Of a DNA stretch of 64,000 nt, positions 35,109 through 46,315 are shown piece by piece. A program made the position numbers and the translations under genes. The DNA lies in assembly GCA_944474755.1 (NCBI GenBank), contig OX104124.1, forward strand, positions 7,156,437 to 7,220,436, written 5' to 3'. Origin of the DNA: Limnoperna fortunei (Eukaryota; Mollusca; Bivalvia; Mytilida; Modiolidae). The notes below the pieces were generated by a model. That model saw nothing but the letters and a program-made list of their open reading frames with translations. It had not been told where the DNA came from and did no database searches. Every line of letters begins with the position of its first letter. Within the stretch, counting starts at the first letter, position 1.

Positions 35109-35606
35109 TTGCTTTCCCCTACAGACCACAACCACCCACCATCAAATTCAGATAGAAAGTACAAAAACTTAGTTCGACAGAAGAATACAAACACAACCCA
35201 TTACTGCATCAGCATGTCAGAAGAGCATCTGCTTCCTTTGGTAGACGTATGGTTTACATGCTTGGATGACTTCCAGACAGATGATCCTAAGATCACCATT
35301 TTTAATCACTACATGACCACTTACTGAGTAGAGACAACACCAGACAGATGGGATCACCATACAACAGTAGTACCACATACTACCAACCACTTCAAAGGGT
35401 GGCACCACACACTTAACAACCACCTCCACAAGGCCAACGAAATCCAACTCATTCAGTACTCTACAGGTGGTAAACGAAAGATAAGGAAACTGAAGTATCG
35501 CACCATTGAATCAAGACTTGATTGTCTGAAGTAGAGACTTCAACAGGGTGACATCGACATACTTCAGTATACAGATGCAGCTGTGCATCTACTTAAGTTA
35601 GGATAA
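35109..35606 (+). pseudogene. Mutator-like (MULE) transposase, C-terminal remnant
   Basis: One frame runs from 35109 to 35606 with internal stops at 35325-35327 (TGA) and 35532-35534 (TAG). Residues around LLPLVDVWFTCLDDF, a W near 35350 and the motif TTNHFKGWHHTLN match the region I recall from MULE/FLYWCH-associated transposases, where a [RT]TNN-x-EGWH motif follows the catalytic domain. The upstream catalytic DDE part is absent or unrecognisable, so the protein would be inactive. The usual E before GWH reads K here. Flanked by inverted ends, it suggests the host element was once autonomous or was derived from one. Confidence 0.7.
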
Positions 35607-35656
35607 TTGACATTTATTTACTATTTAAGTACATGTCAAGTTGAATATGCATAATG

Positions 35657-36012
35657 CAGAGGCGGATACAGAGGGGCATTAAAAGTGGATATCGGAAAAG
35701 GTGGGATAGGAGGCGCATTTACAGCCCCCAGAAGCTCTCGAAAAAATGGTGCAAAATCCTGCATTGTCTCAATTTCCAAGCATCAAAATAGATTTATTTA
35801 ACACAAGGTTTTTATAGTGTTCAAGTAACCTTTATTTGGTACAGTATTCAACAGAGATATTATAATAAACGAATTAGTACCGTTAATGCATTTATTTATG
35901 GCGAGGACGAGCGGGGATTACATTTTTGCCTTTGGCGCTGGTTTTTACCCTCTCTGTTCTCTTTTTTTTAAAGGATCCAAGGGGCGTTAGGGCCGCCCCT
36001 GGATCCGCCACT
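35657..36012. mobile_element. 356-bp hAT-like MITE
   Basis: Left CAGAGGCGGATACAGAGGGG and right CCCCTGGATCCGCCACT are inverted. ATAATG directly precedes the left end (35651-35656) and follows the right end (36013-36018), a probable part of the target-site duplication. CAG-GGCGGATCCAG ends are typical of hAT-type non-autonomous elements as I recall them. No ORF. Confidence 0.7.
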
Positions 36013-36506
36013 ATAATGGTACATGAAATACATGAAATAAAATAATTGTATAAAGCTAGTTCCTTTAAAAATGCTTTGGATAAAAGAGAGTTTTTAAAAT
36101 GCAACGCAAACTTCTACCACCAAGAATTATGATGAAAATAAACAATAAAAACAAAATACAATTCAATCCATCCAATACCAGGACAAAATTTACTGACCCG
36201 AGTTTAAGTTGACACACATGCCAAGCCTATTAAATTTTCTTTTGTTGCCTTTGATCCCATCTAGCCAACTTTTATTTTTTACCTGTAGTACCTAAAATTT
36301 TTAAAAGTTGGCTAAATGGGACTGAAGCAAGTAATACACAACGCACAGACGGTTATTAAAAACGGCAATAACTATCATCAGGTATCAATAATGATTGATT
36401 TTAAACGGAAAACCGATAAAAAAAATGGTCACACTGTCAAAAGATATAAAGATCAACCATGTCTGATTGTACATGTATATGCAACTTCTTTTGGACATAA
36501 AAGTGC

Positions 36507-36524
36507 CGGGAGTGATCACTCCCG
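36507..36524. repeat. Perfect 18-bp palindrome
   Basis: CGGGAGTGATCACTCCCG, GC-rich in an AT-rich setting, inside the right arm of the 2.84-kb composite. It could be a protein-binding site of the element or chance. Confidence 0.6.
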
Positions 36525-36829
36525 CTCTGCCACATTAAGAGTAATGGGACTAAACTCGTACCCTCCCCAAAAAAAGCCAGGTTACGATTATTCGTTCTAC
36601 ATGGACAACAACAACAATTGCCTGAAAAGAAAATTAATTGACTTAGAATCTGTTCTGCCCCGAGATCATCAAATAACACTATGCTCGGGTGTCTTTTTAA
36701 AACAATCCATGAAAGATGCACACCTGGTCATTTTAGTGTTCTATACATGGCAGCACAAAAAAAAAATAAAAAAAAGCCTACCTACCGACCCAATTTTTTT
36801 TATGCCCCTCGGGCTATGGCAAACCAACA

Positions 36830-38232
36830 TTTTTTTAAATGTGACCTAATCAAATTTTGTAGGAGTTATTGGACTTTGACCATTTCAGAAATTTAATACA
36901 AGGGTAGATCTTGCGGATGCATATATACATGATTTCTTTTACTGATTTCTTTGATATTTGATAGGATTATGTGTTGTGGTGTGTAGATGTGCACACTTTG
37001 GTACAATTTTGATTCATCAAAACTTATAGGGGTTATGGGACTTTCAGCAATAATAAGTTTAACTCTTTCTCAAAATACCAGTCCAAACAAATCTAATATT
37101 ACTTGCTTACTATATTGTCCCATAACTGTATGTGTGTCAGTAACAAAATTCTTCCCCATTTTAGTTTCTCACACCTCTTTGGCAATTTAATACTATACCA
37201 GTGGGGGACATATGGCTATGTGTAGCAATCTTGCCATTGTTTGTCTTTTTTTATTTATTTTTTCATGTGTTTTTTGTTAGTCGTCAGCATATGTACATGT
37301 ACATTGTCAGAAAATATTGTTTATTTGAACCTGCTATTAATCTTTGAGATAAATTTGTTGGCCATACCTTTCTTTTCTCCCTGTTTCTGAAGTGTTCATA
37401 AATAAATTTGATCTTTCTTGACGATGTACAATGTACTTGTTTATTGTCTATTTAATATATTTGTTGTTGTACACAATACACTGACTGGCTCTACAACTCG
37501 CTTGATTGACTCAATACCGCAGGAACATTTCCTGTCAGGCTAATTATAATTTACGGTATAATGAGTTGCATTACATTCACCTGTTTATTTAATTTGGTTT
37601 TCCTGTCTGATTTTTTTTCCAGGATTTCCCTGCGCTTGACATACGTTTGGCAGCTTGCCAAGTTATTATTTTTTTTCTTTTAAGAATATTATAAAGCTTA
37701 AATGAGGTCTATAAGATGTTGTAAAATGAGCAAATTGATGTGTAATTGATGTCAATTTGACGAACTCTGGTTCTAGAAACTCGGGGGAAAAAATGGGTAG
37801 AGTTAATTTAATTCATTTTGAATGTTGAACAATCAGACAAAAATTTCCTGTAAATCAATAATTTCCATGACAACCAACCAAACAAACATAAGAAATTTGG
37901 TTAAGTGCTCTATTTAGAAATTTGGTTAATTTTTCTTTTTCCTGTAATTTTGAACCATATCTGTCCATCACTATTGTTTGGGTTTCCTTGTCATTAATTA
38001 TATAGGTAGGGTGTACAAGAAAGTATGGAGGACTTTTTGTACCATTAAAAAATAATTTTTCATAGTTTTTTTTATACAGAAAGGGTGTGAAGAGATTATG
38101 GATGACTTTTCATGTCATATATTTAATAATTATTTTTCTTGTTATTAGTTATTCAGGAAGGGTTTGCAACAAGTATAGATGCTTTTGAGGGGACATTTAT
38201 TTAACAGAAAACTATGTATTTACTTTTGTACT
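36830..38232. other. Repeat family B right part, then unrecognised non-coding
   Basis: 36850-37190 holds GGAGTTATTGGACTTTGAC, GATAGGATTATG, GTGTAGATGTGCACACTTTG and GGGGTTATGGGACTTTC, modules of the family seen at 33798. From about 37200 to 38232 nothing is recognised. Confidence 0.45.
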
Positions 38233-38403
38233 GAACATCGTTTTCGAAGGATTTATCAGTATATCAAAAAGTTCAACTCCCAAGCAAATATAAGTCCATC
38301 AACAAGTCCAACGCACTCACAAACAAATAAAAGTCCACTTTTATTTGTTTGTGAGTGAATAGGTCTTGTTGATATACCAATAAATCCTTGGGAAATAGTG
38401 TTC
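38233..38403. repeat. Foldback hairpin with a loop-out in one arm
   Basis: Outer arms GAACATCGTTTTCGAAGGATT / AATCCTTGGGAAATAGTGTTC (imperfect), inner arms CTCACAAACAAATAAAAGT / ACTTTTATTTGTTTGTGAG (perfect 19 bp). The left arm carries about 33 unpaired bases. (Outer arms shown are 21 and 21 positions; pairing begins at GAAC/GTTC.). Confidence 0.85.
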
Positions 38404-41400
38404 AACCCTTATAATGCTTTAAAATTGCATTAAGAAATTAATTAGCCTCAGATATTCCAAATTCCATGCTTCTTGTGTATTTTAATAGCTGGATTGACCT
38501 GAAAATTTGTTGATTTTATGTACAAAATGGTATTCCTTAAACAATCTTCTGATTTTAATAAAAATAAACACATAACTAAATTGTAACAATTTTTTTCTCA
38601 AATGGCAAAAAGAAAAGTTTTAAAGTTAACAAATCATTAATGCTATACTAATGTGGTGTTTTATGGCTGTAGATATTGAATGCCGCCCTCTTCATGATCT
38701 TTGTTTTAACAGGTTACCACTAACAGTAGTTGGTCAGCATCATTTATCCAAAAATAAATTTAGTTAATTTAAAAATTAATTTAAAAATAAATTCAGTTTA
38801 TAACTTCTACTGGATGTAATCTCGACCAATCAAATAAACATATTTCTCAATATGCAAATCATGTTAGAATTATTGCCAATTATGAGGTTTTATGAAAGTG
38901 CTTACAAAAAACTATTGTGCACCAGTATTCAGTATTCAATTGGGATTTTCAGGTAATTTTTTCCAGTAAATGATTCCCTCTTGTTTTCAAATGTTACTTC
39001 AAGTTTTATAAGGGAAGTAACTGCTGCAAAAACCATTAGCATAATTGAACATGTTTTTTTTTACTCTACTGAAGCTTGGCTTTCTAATATTTTGTCTACC
39101 CAACTGCCTGTCCTTTTTGTAACTTTTGGCTGTCATTGATTATTTTATGTTTTAATAAAAATATGACGAGTACATTTAATTTATAAATACAAATATTTTT
39201 TATTGACAATTCAATAAAAAAATTGCAGTTTCTTTACAATACCAATAAATGTTATAGTTATGAGTTAAGAATAAATGTGGGTTTAATGATTTTTTAAATA
39301 GCAGTCACATAGGTATATAAAATGTCACTTTCTTTGTAATAAAATCTTAAAATCAAACATTGAATCTTTAAAATAATCTGAAATATACAAATGTTAGTTA
39401 CACAATTATAAATATTTGAATAGTTCCTAAAACACAAAAATGTTTTTTTAAATGATTATTAATTTGTCAAGAATCTGAGTGTGAATAACAACAAAAGTCC
39501 AGCTGTTTTAATTTTCAATTTTCTTATTTTATTTCTATGTGTAATTTGAACTGAATTGTTTGGTCTCTTGTTGTGGTATTGATTTTCAATACTTGAAATT
39601 AATAAACAATATCATAAACATATAGTCATGTGGGCCAACGTTTATTGTAAATATCATTTTAAAATAGAGACCTGGTACATATTTTATAGAAGGAATTGAT
39701 TCCACATGGTCTGTGATTAATGTAGATACTTTGAATTAGATGGCTGACAAGAATTCTAAATTCTATAACAAAATGTGATTTTTGGTCTCTTTTTGAAAAG
39801 GAGAATCCAGATATTCAGAAAAAGATATTTGACTACAGATTTGTGTGGGACTTCCAGAAAATTTGCAAAAAAGACCTGACTATAGTTTTTTTCAATATTT
39901 GGAACCTTGCAAATTGAGAATATTAGTTCCTTTGTACATCAAGAGAGATTAAAACATTGTTTTTTTGTATATGACGGTAAACCATGAAATAGCTAGAATT
40001 TCACAAATACAAAGTGAATTGCATTATAAAGGACACTCGAAAGCAAGTTTTTCTCTTTATAAGTTTCTTATTGGAATATACTTCTTAAATGACTTGTATG
40101 GATTGATTAAGTTTATGAAAATGATATTCTTACAAAAATGATATCATAAGGACACAATAGCCTCTTTGAGTTTTCAGAATCGAGGGACTGTTTTATGGTT
40201 AATTAAATTATCAAAAGATATGATCTGGTTGCAAAGAATTATGTTTGAAATGGGATTAATGTACTGTATTTTAATGGAACATGTGATATTTTTCAGTTTC
40301 TGATTTCTGATTTACAAACAATGGCCTGAATTAATTTAAGAAGTTCATGAATATTTTAACTGATGTTTCAACTTGTGAGATTGATTTAGTCTGATAGGGT
40401 TACACCCTTTCAGATATGTCAGAAACAGCCTTTTCATCTTAAGGGGATCGCTAGAAGTATTTCTAAGATTTAAGTTTCATGCAAAGAAAGAGATATTGAT
40501 TGTATGAACTTCTATGTCTGTCCATCGGGAATTGTGTTCTTTGATTGATGGAAATATACATACTTAGTTGGATAACATTGTCTGGATATTGCAATTTTCT
40601 ATATTGTTATATTCTGGAGAAAATCATTCATCATCTGTGCGCTAATTTGTTGTTTCTGTGTTTTGATTGGATAGAAAAATTAAGAACCATTTTTAACAGT
40701 TTTCAGGGTATTCGAATGACACCACTGATCCTTATATTTCTGATTTAAGATAAGTAGCTGTCAGGAATAGTGATTGAACTGTTTATCCAAGGAGTACCAA
40801 TTTATGTTTGGTGGCAAAACAGTTTGTCCAAATTATGAGCTTTCTACTGACTCAATGTTAGACTCTCTGATGTGGGACTCGGTGCGTAATTTTGATTGAG
40901 TGATCATTTATGGCATTTACATAAAATTTAATTTATGATGATGTACTTGTGAAAAGTTCAATTTATTTTACAATAAGGTGATCATAAGTTAACACTACGG
41001 ACTGTATATGTATGGTCCGGGTTAAATCTGCTGGAATAAGTTTGTGCTTGGTGACCTTGATTTATTATGATTATAAAATGAGATGAACTTATGGATCATA
41101 CAAACTTTCAGTATTGTAGTGATTTTTTAATAATCATAATTTGGAAGTATGCTTATAGCCTCAATATGCACAAATGTAGCACATTTATCCTGTGGAATTT
41201 GAAAGACCAAGTTTTGAACAGTTCCAGAATTTGTAAGGAATGATTCCTTGATTTCAATATGTACTGGATTACTAACTTTAGCATTAAATTGATGGAGTAA
41301 GAATGGGTAACAGTGCAGGGACCCAGGCTGGTTCAACACAGTTCATACAGGTGAAGCAGGTTTTGTATGATGTAAGTTCTAGTGGATGTGTATTTAATTT

Positions 41401-41531
41401 TCTTTAGAGGTCAAGACATTAAATAGGACCAATCAAATGTCATATAAGAAAATAAAACTTGAAACAAAATGGGACTGTTCAACTTGGTGTGTATTGAAAA
41501 TTACATTGATTTCATTATTTAGCATATATTT
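38404..41531. other. Long AT-rich non-coding stretch
   Basis: No exon with splice support on either strand. A 70-codon reverse frame at 41127-41339 has moderately protein-like composition (…ESFLTNSGTVQNLVFQIPQ…) but no clear acceptor or donor and no recognised family. Consistent with intron or intergenic DNA. Confidence 0.55.
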
Positions 41532-41578
41532 CCAGTATATTCACCATTCATAAAACATTGAAATGGTAAATATACTGG
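41532..41578. repeat. Short hairpin
   Basis: CCAGTATATTCACCATT pairs with AATGGTAAATATACTGG around a ~13-base loop. Confidence 0.75.
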
Positions 41579-41598
41579 GACAATTTTGAGTCTTAATT

Positions 41599-41830
41599 AT
41601 ATCCCACTTCGAAGAAGAGGGGGGTATACTGGTTTACCCCTGTCCGTCCTTCTGTCCAGAAATTAACTTTTGTAACAGTTTTCTCAGCAACTACTTATCA
41701 CAACCACTTGAAATTTTTTATATGTGACCTTACCATGTGGTCCTATATTGCGAGTACTGATTTCAGGTCTGCCGCATATCTACTTTCTGTTTACCGACTT
41801 TGTCAATTTTCGACATTAGTGGTCAATGGA
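41599..41830 (+). repeat. Hairpin-headed repeat (family of 16003), fragment
   Basis: TATCCCACTTCGAAGAAGAG followed by GGGGTATACTGG forms an imperfect hairpin. It is followed by TGTCCGTCCTTCTGTCC, then CAACCACTTGAAATTTTT and CAGGTCTGCCGCATA, in the order hairpin, CCGT tract, body seen in pearl-like elements. Confidence 0.6.
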
Positions 41831-43736
41831 TGAAATTTACTCTGTTTTAATGGTGTAGGATATTATATTTACTAATGATTAATAAACCCCAATTTTCTTA
41901 AAAAAGAAAGTGCTATTTTTAGACTGAGTTAACCCCAGAAGCTAGATTTCTGGTATTGTAGATTACATTTTGAGAGAATGTTGGCCTGATAAGTAAGGTT
42001 CTGAATACATTTAATGTAGGTCAAGTTCAACTGCAGGTTGCACAGCTTTGTAGTTTTCAAAAAGCAACAAAATTTATAGTAGAAAATCTTTAAGATTTAG
42101 TAAGTATTTTTACCTGTTAGGTGGTGTAAGGATTGTACATGAATGTAACATATAATTACCTATAATGTACATGATTTATAAGATTTATAGAAGATTTTTA
42201 TACAAAAAGGGTTTGAATGTGTTTTGTCCAAAAAAACCACCTGACCTGTCATCCTGACCAACTTATTTCCGCTTGTTATGACAGTTTTTACTTTTTTGAG
42301 ACAGTCTTGCATTTAATAATAAATATAATATTATTTGTTTATTTATATTATTTTATGAATTTATATTCACATTAGGTATAACTTCATCTTTGTAATGAAG
42401 TGTTTAATTACCCCCCCCCCCCCCAATCTCCCATGAGTGTTGGTAATCCCCTTGATGCAATAATTAATGATGAATACATCTATAACATCAGTCACTACTG
42501 TAGAAATTAGATGTTTAATCCCAAATGCCACCATGCTCACAAGCAGATCAAAGAAAAAATGTCAGTAAGTGGTATGTTTTTTAAATCTTGCCAATGTGAT
42601 TAATTTTTGTAAGAATTGATTGCCAATGTATGACATTGAGGAGCCAGTAGCCAGTATTGTGTATTCGGAGTTCCAGAACAAACAAAAATGAATAAAATTC
42701 TTCTTATTCATTCCCCGTATTTTACTGGTAGGTGAGTACAAGTCTGTTAGTTAACTGAGTGTCTGGCTGTCTGGGTCTCTGGTTATGAATTTCATTGCTA
42801 CATAGTAATTATGATAGTCAGTCTAATGCTTTAAATTAACGTAATTATAAAATTATTAAAATTTGGAATTAACATTTAAAATATCAGACAAAAAGCTAAT
42901 ATTTGGAAACTTTGAACAATATTGATATTGTAATACGTTATTTAAACTTCATTCTCCAATGATGCAATGATTCTACATTGTTGCATTCGCTAGACATATG
43001 TCTACCGTATGTAAATATAAAAGTGCTGTTTATTCAAATGGATTTTTTTGTTTGGACTATGACAAATTGTAGGTTAGAATATGGGCCATAGAATATAAGA
43101 CAATATGAAAGAGTGAAATGTTTTTTTTTTCGAGTAGGGGAGGGCATCTCGTGTTGTTTGCTTTGGGGATAGAATAGTGGGCGGATTATTTTGAGACCGA
43201 TACATGGTGTCACAGATTGAGAAGTGTGTCATTAGGAAATATCGATGCGTTATTTTAAAGTGATTGCTTTCTCAAGTTTCGAGTTTATGTACTGTACATG
43301 TTATGGTGAGTAAACTGTCAAATTTTAGCTAAAAATCTTAAGAGATTTGTACTGGATAGCTTGAAAATGACAAGGATTTTAAAGGATAAATTTTATACAG
43401 AAACAAAATAAATAAGCAACAGTTAGTAGGGTTATTTTTGAGATGTTTTGCAATTAAAATTTTGTGTTTAAGAATTCGTTATTGACAAGATTCGTCTCTG
43501 AAAATTCTTGTTGAAGTTATATGGAATATATTTGTCTCTTGGCATTTTTTTAGTATGCCTATAATGAAAATTTTGAAAAAGAAAGTTTAAGGTCAATGAG
43601 GAAAAAAATTTCGAAATGGGTACTTAAACCAGGCAGAAACACCAAACACAAGATCACCAGACATATTTAAGAATCGAAGGACATGCATCACAAGTTTCAT
43701 TTACTCTTTGTGTCCCTTAATGCAACTTTATAAAAG
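41831..43736. other. Non-coding with a 14-C tract
   Basis: Poly-C run at 42411-42424. Otherwise AT-rich without recognised features. Confidence 0.55.
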
Positions 43737-43969
43737 ACAAGGAGGAAAGGGAGGGGGAAGTGGCAAGGAAGGGGAGGGGAAGTGGCAAAGAAGGGGAGGG
43801 GGAAGTGGCAAGGAAGGGGAGGGGGAAGTGGCAAGGAAGGGGAGGGGGAAGTGGCAAGGAAGGGGAGGGGGAAGTGGCAAGGAAGGGAAGGGGAAAGTGC
43901 CAAGGAAAGGGAGGGGGAAGTGGCAAGGAAAGGGAGGGGAAGTGGTAAGGAAGGGGAAGGGGAAGTGGC
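43737..43969 (+). repeat. ~24-bp purine-strand minisatellite
   Basis: About ten units of GGAAGTGGCAAGGAAGGGGA-type sequence. The + strand is almost all purine, broken by one TGGC per unit. Open frames occur in several frames on both strands because the unit lacks stops; they are not counted as genes. Mirror-like G/A symmetry makes H-DNA or G-quadruplex formation possible. Confidence 0.93.
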
Positions 43970-44075
43970 TTTCCAATTTTGGGCCACAAAATCCATGTAC
44001 ATTTTGCTGATATCTAAATAATGATGTTGGGAAGGTTTTTTTACAATTTTAACCATCCTAGCTCTCGGATAACTT

Positions 44076-44146
44076 GGATAAGGTGTAACCCTGCTTTAAA
44101 AATCACCAACCAATCAGGATTCAGAGCTTTTTACACCTACTTGGTT
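44076..44146. repeat. Small foldback with AGGTGTAA ends
   Basis: AAGGTGTAACCCTGCTTT and AGAGCTTTTTACACCTAC are inverted around CCAACCAATCAGGATTC. Probably a small MITE relic. Confidence 0.5.
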
Positions 44147-44779
44147 ACTTATAACAATATAAAACTTTGAACTTTTTATTGCCTTCTCAGTTTGACTTCA
44201 ATCTGGGTTTATTGATCAAAACCAATTAATTGGTTATTATTGGGAAAATATGATTAATTAATCTGTTGTATACTGTGAACTACAAACTGAATTTGTGACA
44301 CATTTGTTAAGAGTGAATGGTACTCATTAGAGACTTAACAATCTATCAATATAGCTGCCAGATATGTCATAAAGTCAGTTAATTGAGGATGGCAAACAAA
44401 ACTTTAATTGCTTTAAACTATTGTACAAAATAGTGAAATTGTATTACATTTTGAAGTATCAATGAAAATTATGAATAATTATACAAGAAGTTGATAAAAT
44501 CTTCTATTTCATTTTTTTCTTATTATATTAACAAGTGTATATGGAGGATGTTTGACAGTATTTATACTTGTGAGGGATATGGATATACAGCAAAGTAGAT
44601 AGTCGAGCATGATTTGTAATGTTAGGACATACACACGATGCCAGAATTTTTAACTTTTATTTAGAACATGAACTTTGAAAAAGAAACATTGAAATACAGG
44701 TTTTGACATTAAGTGTCTTTTTGTGATTCAGACTGCTTGGACAGTTTTTTTTACGTCACAATTTTTATAATTTGATGAT

Positions 44780-45460
44780 ATTAAATTGTTGACAGTTTGG
44801 TCTTGGATGATAAATATAGTCACCATTTTGTGATATAAATTTTCACTAGCAGTTTGACTGTTAATTTTGTGATCAGTTTACAGTCATATCTGTTTTATTA
44901 TCATTATTTTGGACTGTTGGCAGTTTGACTTATTTTTTGGATGCTGAATAGTCAGTCCATTTAGGTGATACTAACTTTGGATAATAAACAGTTTGTTCAT
45001 TTTGTGATTATTGTTTTGGTTGCTGAACAGTTACTATTAATGTGATTATTATGTTTTGGATGGTTAGCATTTATGATTCTGAACAGTCACCATTCCGTTG
45101 ATAATTATTTTGGATAATCAGCAGTTGACTGTTCATTTTGTGATCAGTTTTACATGCATAAGTTAGCATTAATGTCATAGCAGTTGAGATAGTTAGCATT
45201 TTGACTGTTCATTTCGTGATCAGTTTCTTTATATGTTGTGTGACACTAGATTGAGATAGTTATCAGTTTGACTGTCCATTTCGTGATCAATTTTTGCGTA
45301 TGCTGATCAGTTACCATATGTATGATATTAATTTTTTTCAGTTAGAAGTTTGACTTTATTTTTGTGATGCAGAACAGTCACAACTTGTGCGATAATAATT
45401 TTTTTTTGTGATGCAGAACAGTCACAACTTGTGCAATAGTTATTTTTGAAGATTAAGAGT
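44780..45460 (+). repeat. Old degenerate tandem array
   Basis: Repeated modules: TTTGACTGTTCATTTTGTGATCAGTTT (seen in several decayed forms, e.g. near 44850, 45130, 45200, 45270) and GAACAGTCACAACTTGTG near 45371 and 45416. Period irregular, roughly 60-80 bp. The last two units are nearly identical and so younger. Confidence 0.7.
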
Positions 45461-46167
45461 TTTCAGCATGTTATAAGATTTTTTTTGTGCAGCTTCGCAT
45501 TCAGCAAAATAGGTGTAAATTGAAGATTCATTCCTGTCCATAAAATCTATGATTGAAGCTTTTAAACATGATGAATATTTAAATAAAAAAATCACACAAT
45601 TAGATACTCATGATTGATAACTTCTGTATTTAAAACATGGTGTTTACTTTTTTTCTTAATTAAAAATTGCGTAAAAACATTTTAAATTGATATAATTTTT
45701 TTCATCTATGAACTAAATTTGTTTTCCTTTCTCATGTGAAATTTTGCTTTAAATAGAAAGTGAAAATTATTTCATATTTTGTTATTGATAAAACTGCATT
45801 TTAGATTGATTTAAGTGCACTTGAGAAATAGTTGACAATTCAATAAAACTCTTCAATCTACTGACATTTTCTAATGGAGGCGATGATTGCAGCTTAGTTT
45901 TGACATAAGTTTGTAGATAATGGGGTAGATTTTGGACAGATTAGCGTAGAAGCTTTAAAAGACAAGTTACAAAGACTGGTCTGTTAATTAGAAATTGGAA
46001 ATTGTCATGTTAAAAAATTGTTATCACATAAGACGAACAACTTTTGTTTTACTTCATTGACTTCATTGACCGCAGTGATATTGTGATTCAAAATTTTGAC
46101 TGAAAATAGAAAATCAAATAGTGTAGAACTCTTTGAGGTGGAGTTTTTGTATAAAACATTTATAAGT
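45461..46167. other. Non-coding, possible 5' flank of the 46.2-kb exon
   Basis: AT-rich; no TATA-Inr pair convincing enough to call a promoter. Confidence 0.4.
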
Positions 46168-46221
46168 ATGGTGAAGACGGATCTTCCTGACCAAGTGTTT
46201 AATCTACCAAGCATAACAGAG
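46168..46221 (+). CDS. Candidate first coding exon (18 codons), unknown protein
   Basis: The ATG has A at -3 and G at +4 (AAGTATGG), a strong initiation context. The frame reads MVKTDLPDQVFNLPSITE and ends at ACAGAG|GTGAGTAAA, a consensus donor in phase 0. The frame is open upstream to about 46096 without an in-frame stop, so a longer N-terminus or an internal exon is possible. It shares donor phase with the candidates at 4829-4921 and 56718-56933, the pattern expected of alternative promoters feeding a common next exon. I do not recognise the peptide. Short length makes coincidence a real alternative. Confidence 0.42.
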
Positions 46222-46315
46222 GTGAGTAAAAAAGATTTAAAAGAAATTAAGTTTGTTGAAATAAGATTTAATAGCATTTTAAGCAATTTGAAGCAGGGTT
46301 ATCAAGGGTTCAATT

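Larger units (their letters stand above)
34727..36320 (+). mobile_element. ~1.59-kb TIR element carrying a MULE-type transposase remnant
   Basis: Left end CCCATTTAGCCAACTTTTTA and right end TAAAAGTTGGCTAAATGGG are inverted over roughly 30 bp. An extra copy of the end (CCCATCTAGCCAACTTTTA, 36256) makes the right terminus a hairpin (36256-36320). A transposase relic at 35109-35606 and a 356-bp MITE at 35657-36012 lie inside. No 9-bp duplication is visible, so age or rearrangement has blurred the insertion site. Confidence 0.6.
33988..36829. mobile_element. ~2.84-kb composite bounded by inverted ends
   Basis: Left GTTTGCCATAGCCCGACCG and right end GGGCTATGGCAAACC are inverted, and the next-in ACCGACCCGATTT / CGACCCAATTTTT run in related composition. 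It contains a hairpin at 34392-34439, the inner TIR element 34727-36320, a broken transposase and a third, smaller MITE. Exact limits and superfamily are uncertain; no target-site duplication was identified. Confidence 0.55.

Noticed and set aside
36316..36849. 177-codon ORF
   Set aside because: It starts in the last bases of one inverted end (36303-36320) and runs through the other (36815-36829), so it crosses two transposon boundaries; Lys/Asn-rich composition fits AT-rich non-coding sequence, and no family is recognised.
41127..41339. Reverse-strand exon with protein-like composition
   Set aside because: No convincing donor or acceptor and no recognised family; left as a note in the stretch description.
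43697..44056. Pro/Ser-rich reverse-strand protein or Gly/Lys-rich forward protein
   Set aside because: The purine minisatellite is open in several frames on both strands at once; no independent coding evidence.
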